A stretch of 23,215 bases of DNA from positions 1 through 23,215 of the forward strand of contig DCWN01000020.1 of NCBI GenBank assembly GCA_002328835.1, written 5' to 3'. Positions 23,211 through 23,215 of this stretch are shown piece after piece (the stretch's first letter is position 1; every line of letters begins with the position of its first letter). Source of the stretch: Acidobacteria bacterium UBA2161 (lineage in GTDB: Bacteria; Acidobacteriota; Vicinamibacteria; Vicinamibacterales; UBA823). The notes under the pieces are model-generated. The model had not been told where the DNA came from, searched no databases, and saw only the letters and a list, made by a program, of their open reading frames with translations. Made by a program: the position numbers and the translations under genes.

Positions 23211-23215
23211 ACCCC

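Noticed and set aside
1..23215. CRISPR arrays, insertion sequences, toxin-antitoxin pairs, defence genes
   Set aside because: No regularly spaced repeats, transposase motifs or recognisable defence domains were seen in the window.

Overview
This is high-GC bacterial chromosome from a Gram-negative lineage. It holds two signal-peptide proteins that look like outer-membrane or envelope proteins, a tRNA-Val/thrS/infC/rpmI/rplT/pheS/pheT/zapB/zapA gene order, and GAF and aminotransferase genes. I infer an Acidobacteriota-like organism (possibly Vicinamibacteria) from general style; no marker was searched.

Bases 1 to about 4697 are the integrase-proximal end of an integrated element. It carries a possible small leader ORF, a large primase-helicase protein (CHC2 zinc finger, TOPRIM, P-loop ATPase, winged helix), a fused protein with a TubC-like N-terminus, a zinc ribbon and a phage-type C-terminal domain, a strong terminator, an excisionase-like HTH protein and a complete tyrosine integrase. 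The integrase ends 28 nt from the 3' end of a minus-strand tmRNA gene (4698-5050), the probable attachment site. The other end of the element lies to the left of the window.

From 5051 to 8731 come the tmRNA promoter, a coiled-coil/GAF protein translationally coupled to a PLP aminotransferase, and a convergent outer-membrane beta-barrel-like protein. The aminotransferase and the barrel gene share a CTAG as both stop codons. From 8899 to 12449 two ABC half-transporters form a heterodimeric exporter pair with one degenerate ATP site.

From 12595 to 21658 almost everything is on the minus strand and probably starts from a strong sigma70 promoter at 21629-21658. The order of transcription is tRNA-Val(GAC), thrS, infC (with an ATC start), rpmI, rplT, pheS, pheT (short form), zapB-like, zapA, a 6S RNA, thiL and a 3D-domain protein. 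This is a translation-machinery operon joined to early cell-division genes and the 6S RNA. The window ends with a plus-strand secreted beta-rich protein followed by two perfect hairpins.

The least ordinary material is in the left element: a long imperfect inverted repeat with G/C tracts about 1.8 kb apart inside the primase gene, and a fused accessory replication protein. On the chromosome, the best oddities are an in-frame tandem 24-bp insertion in the aminotransferase and the non-AUG infC start.
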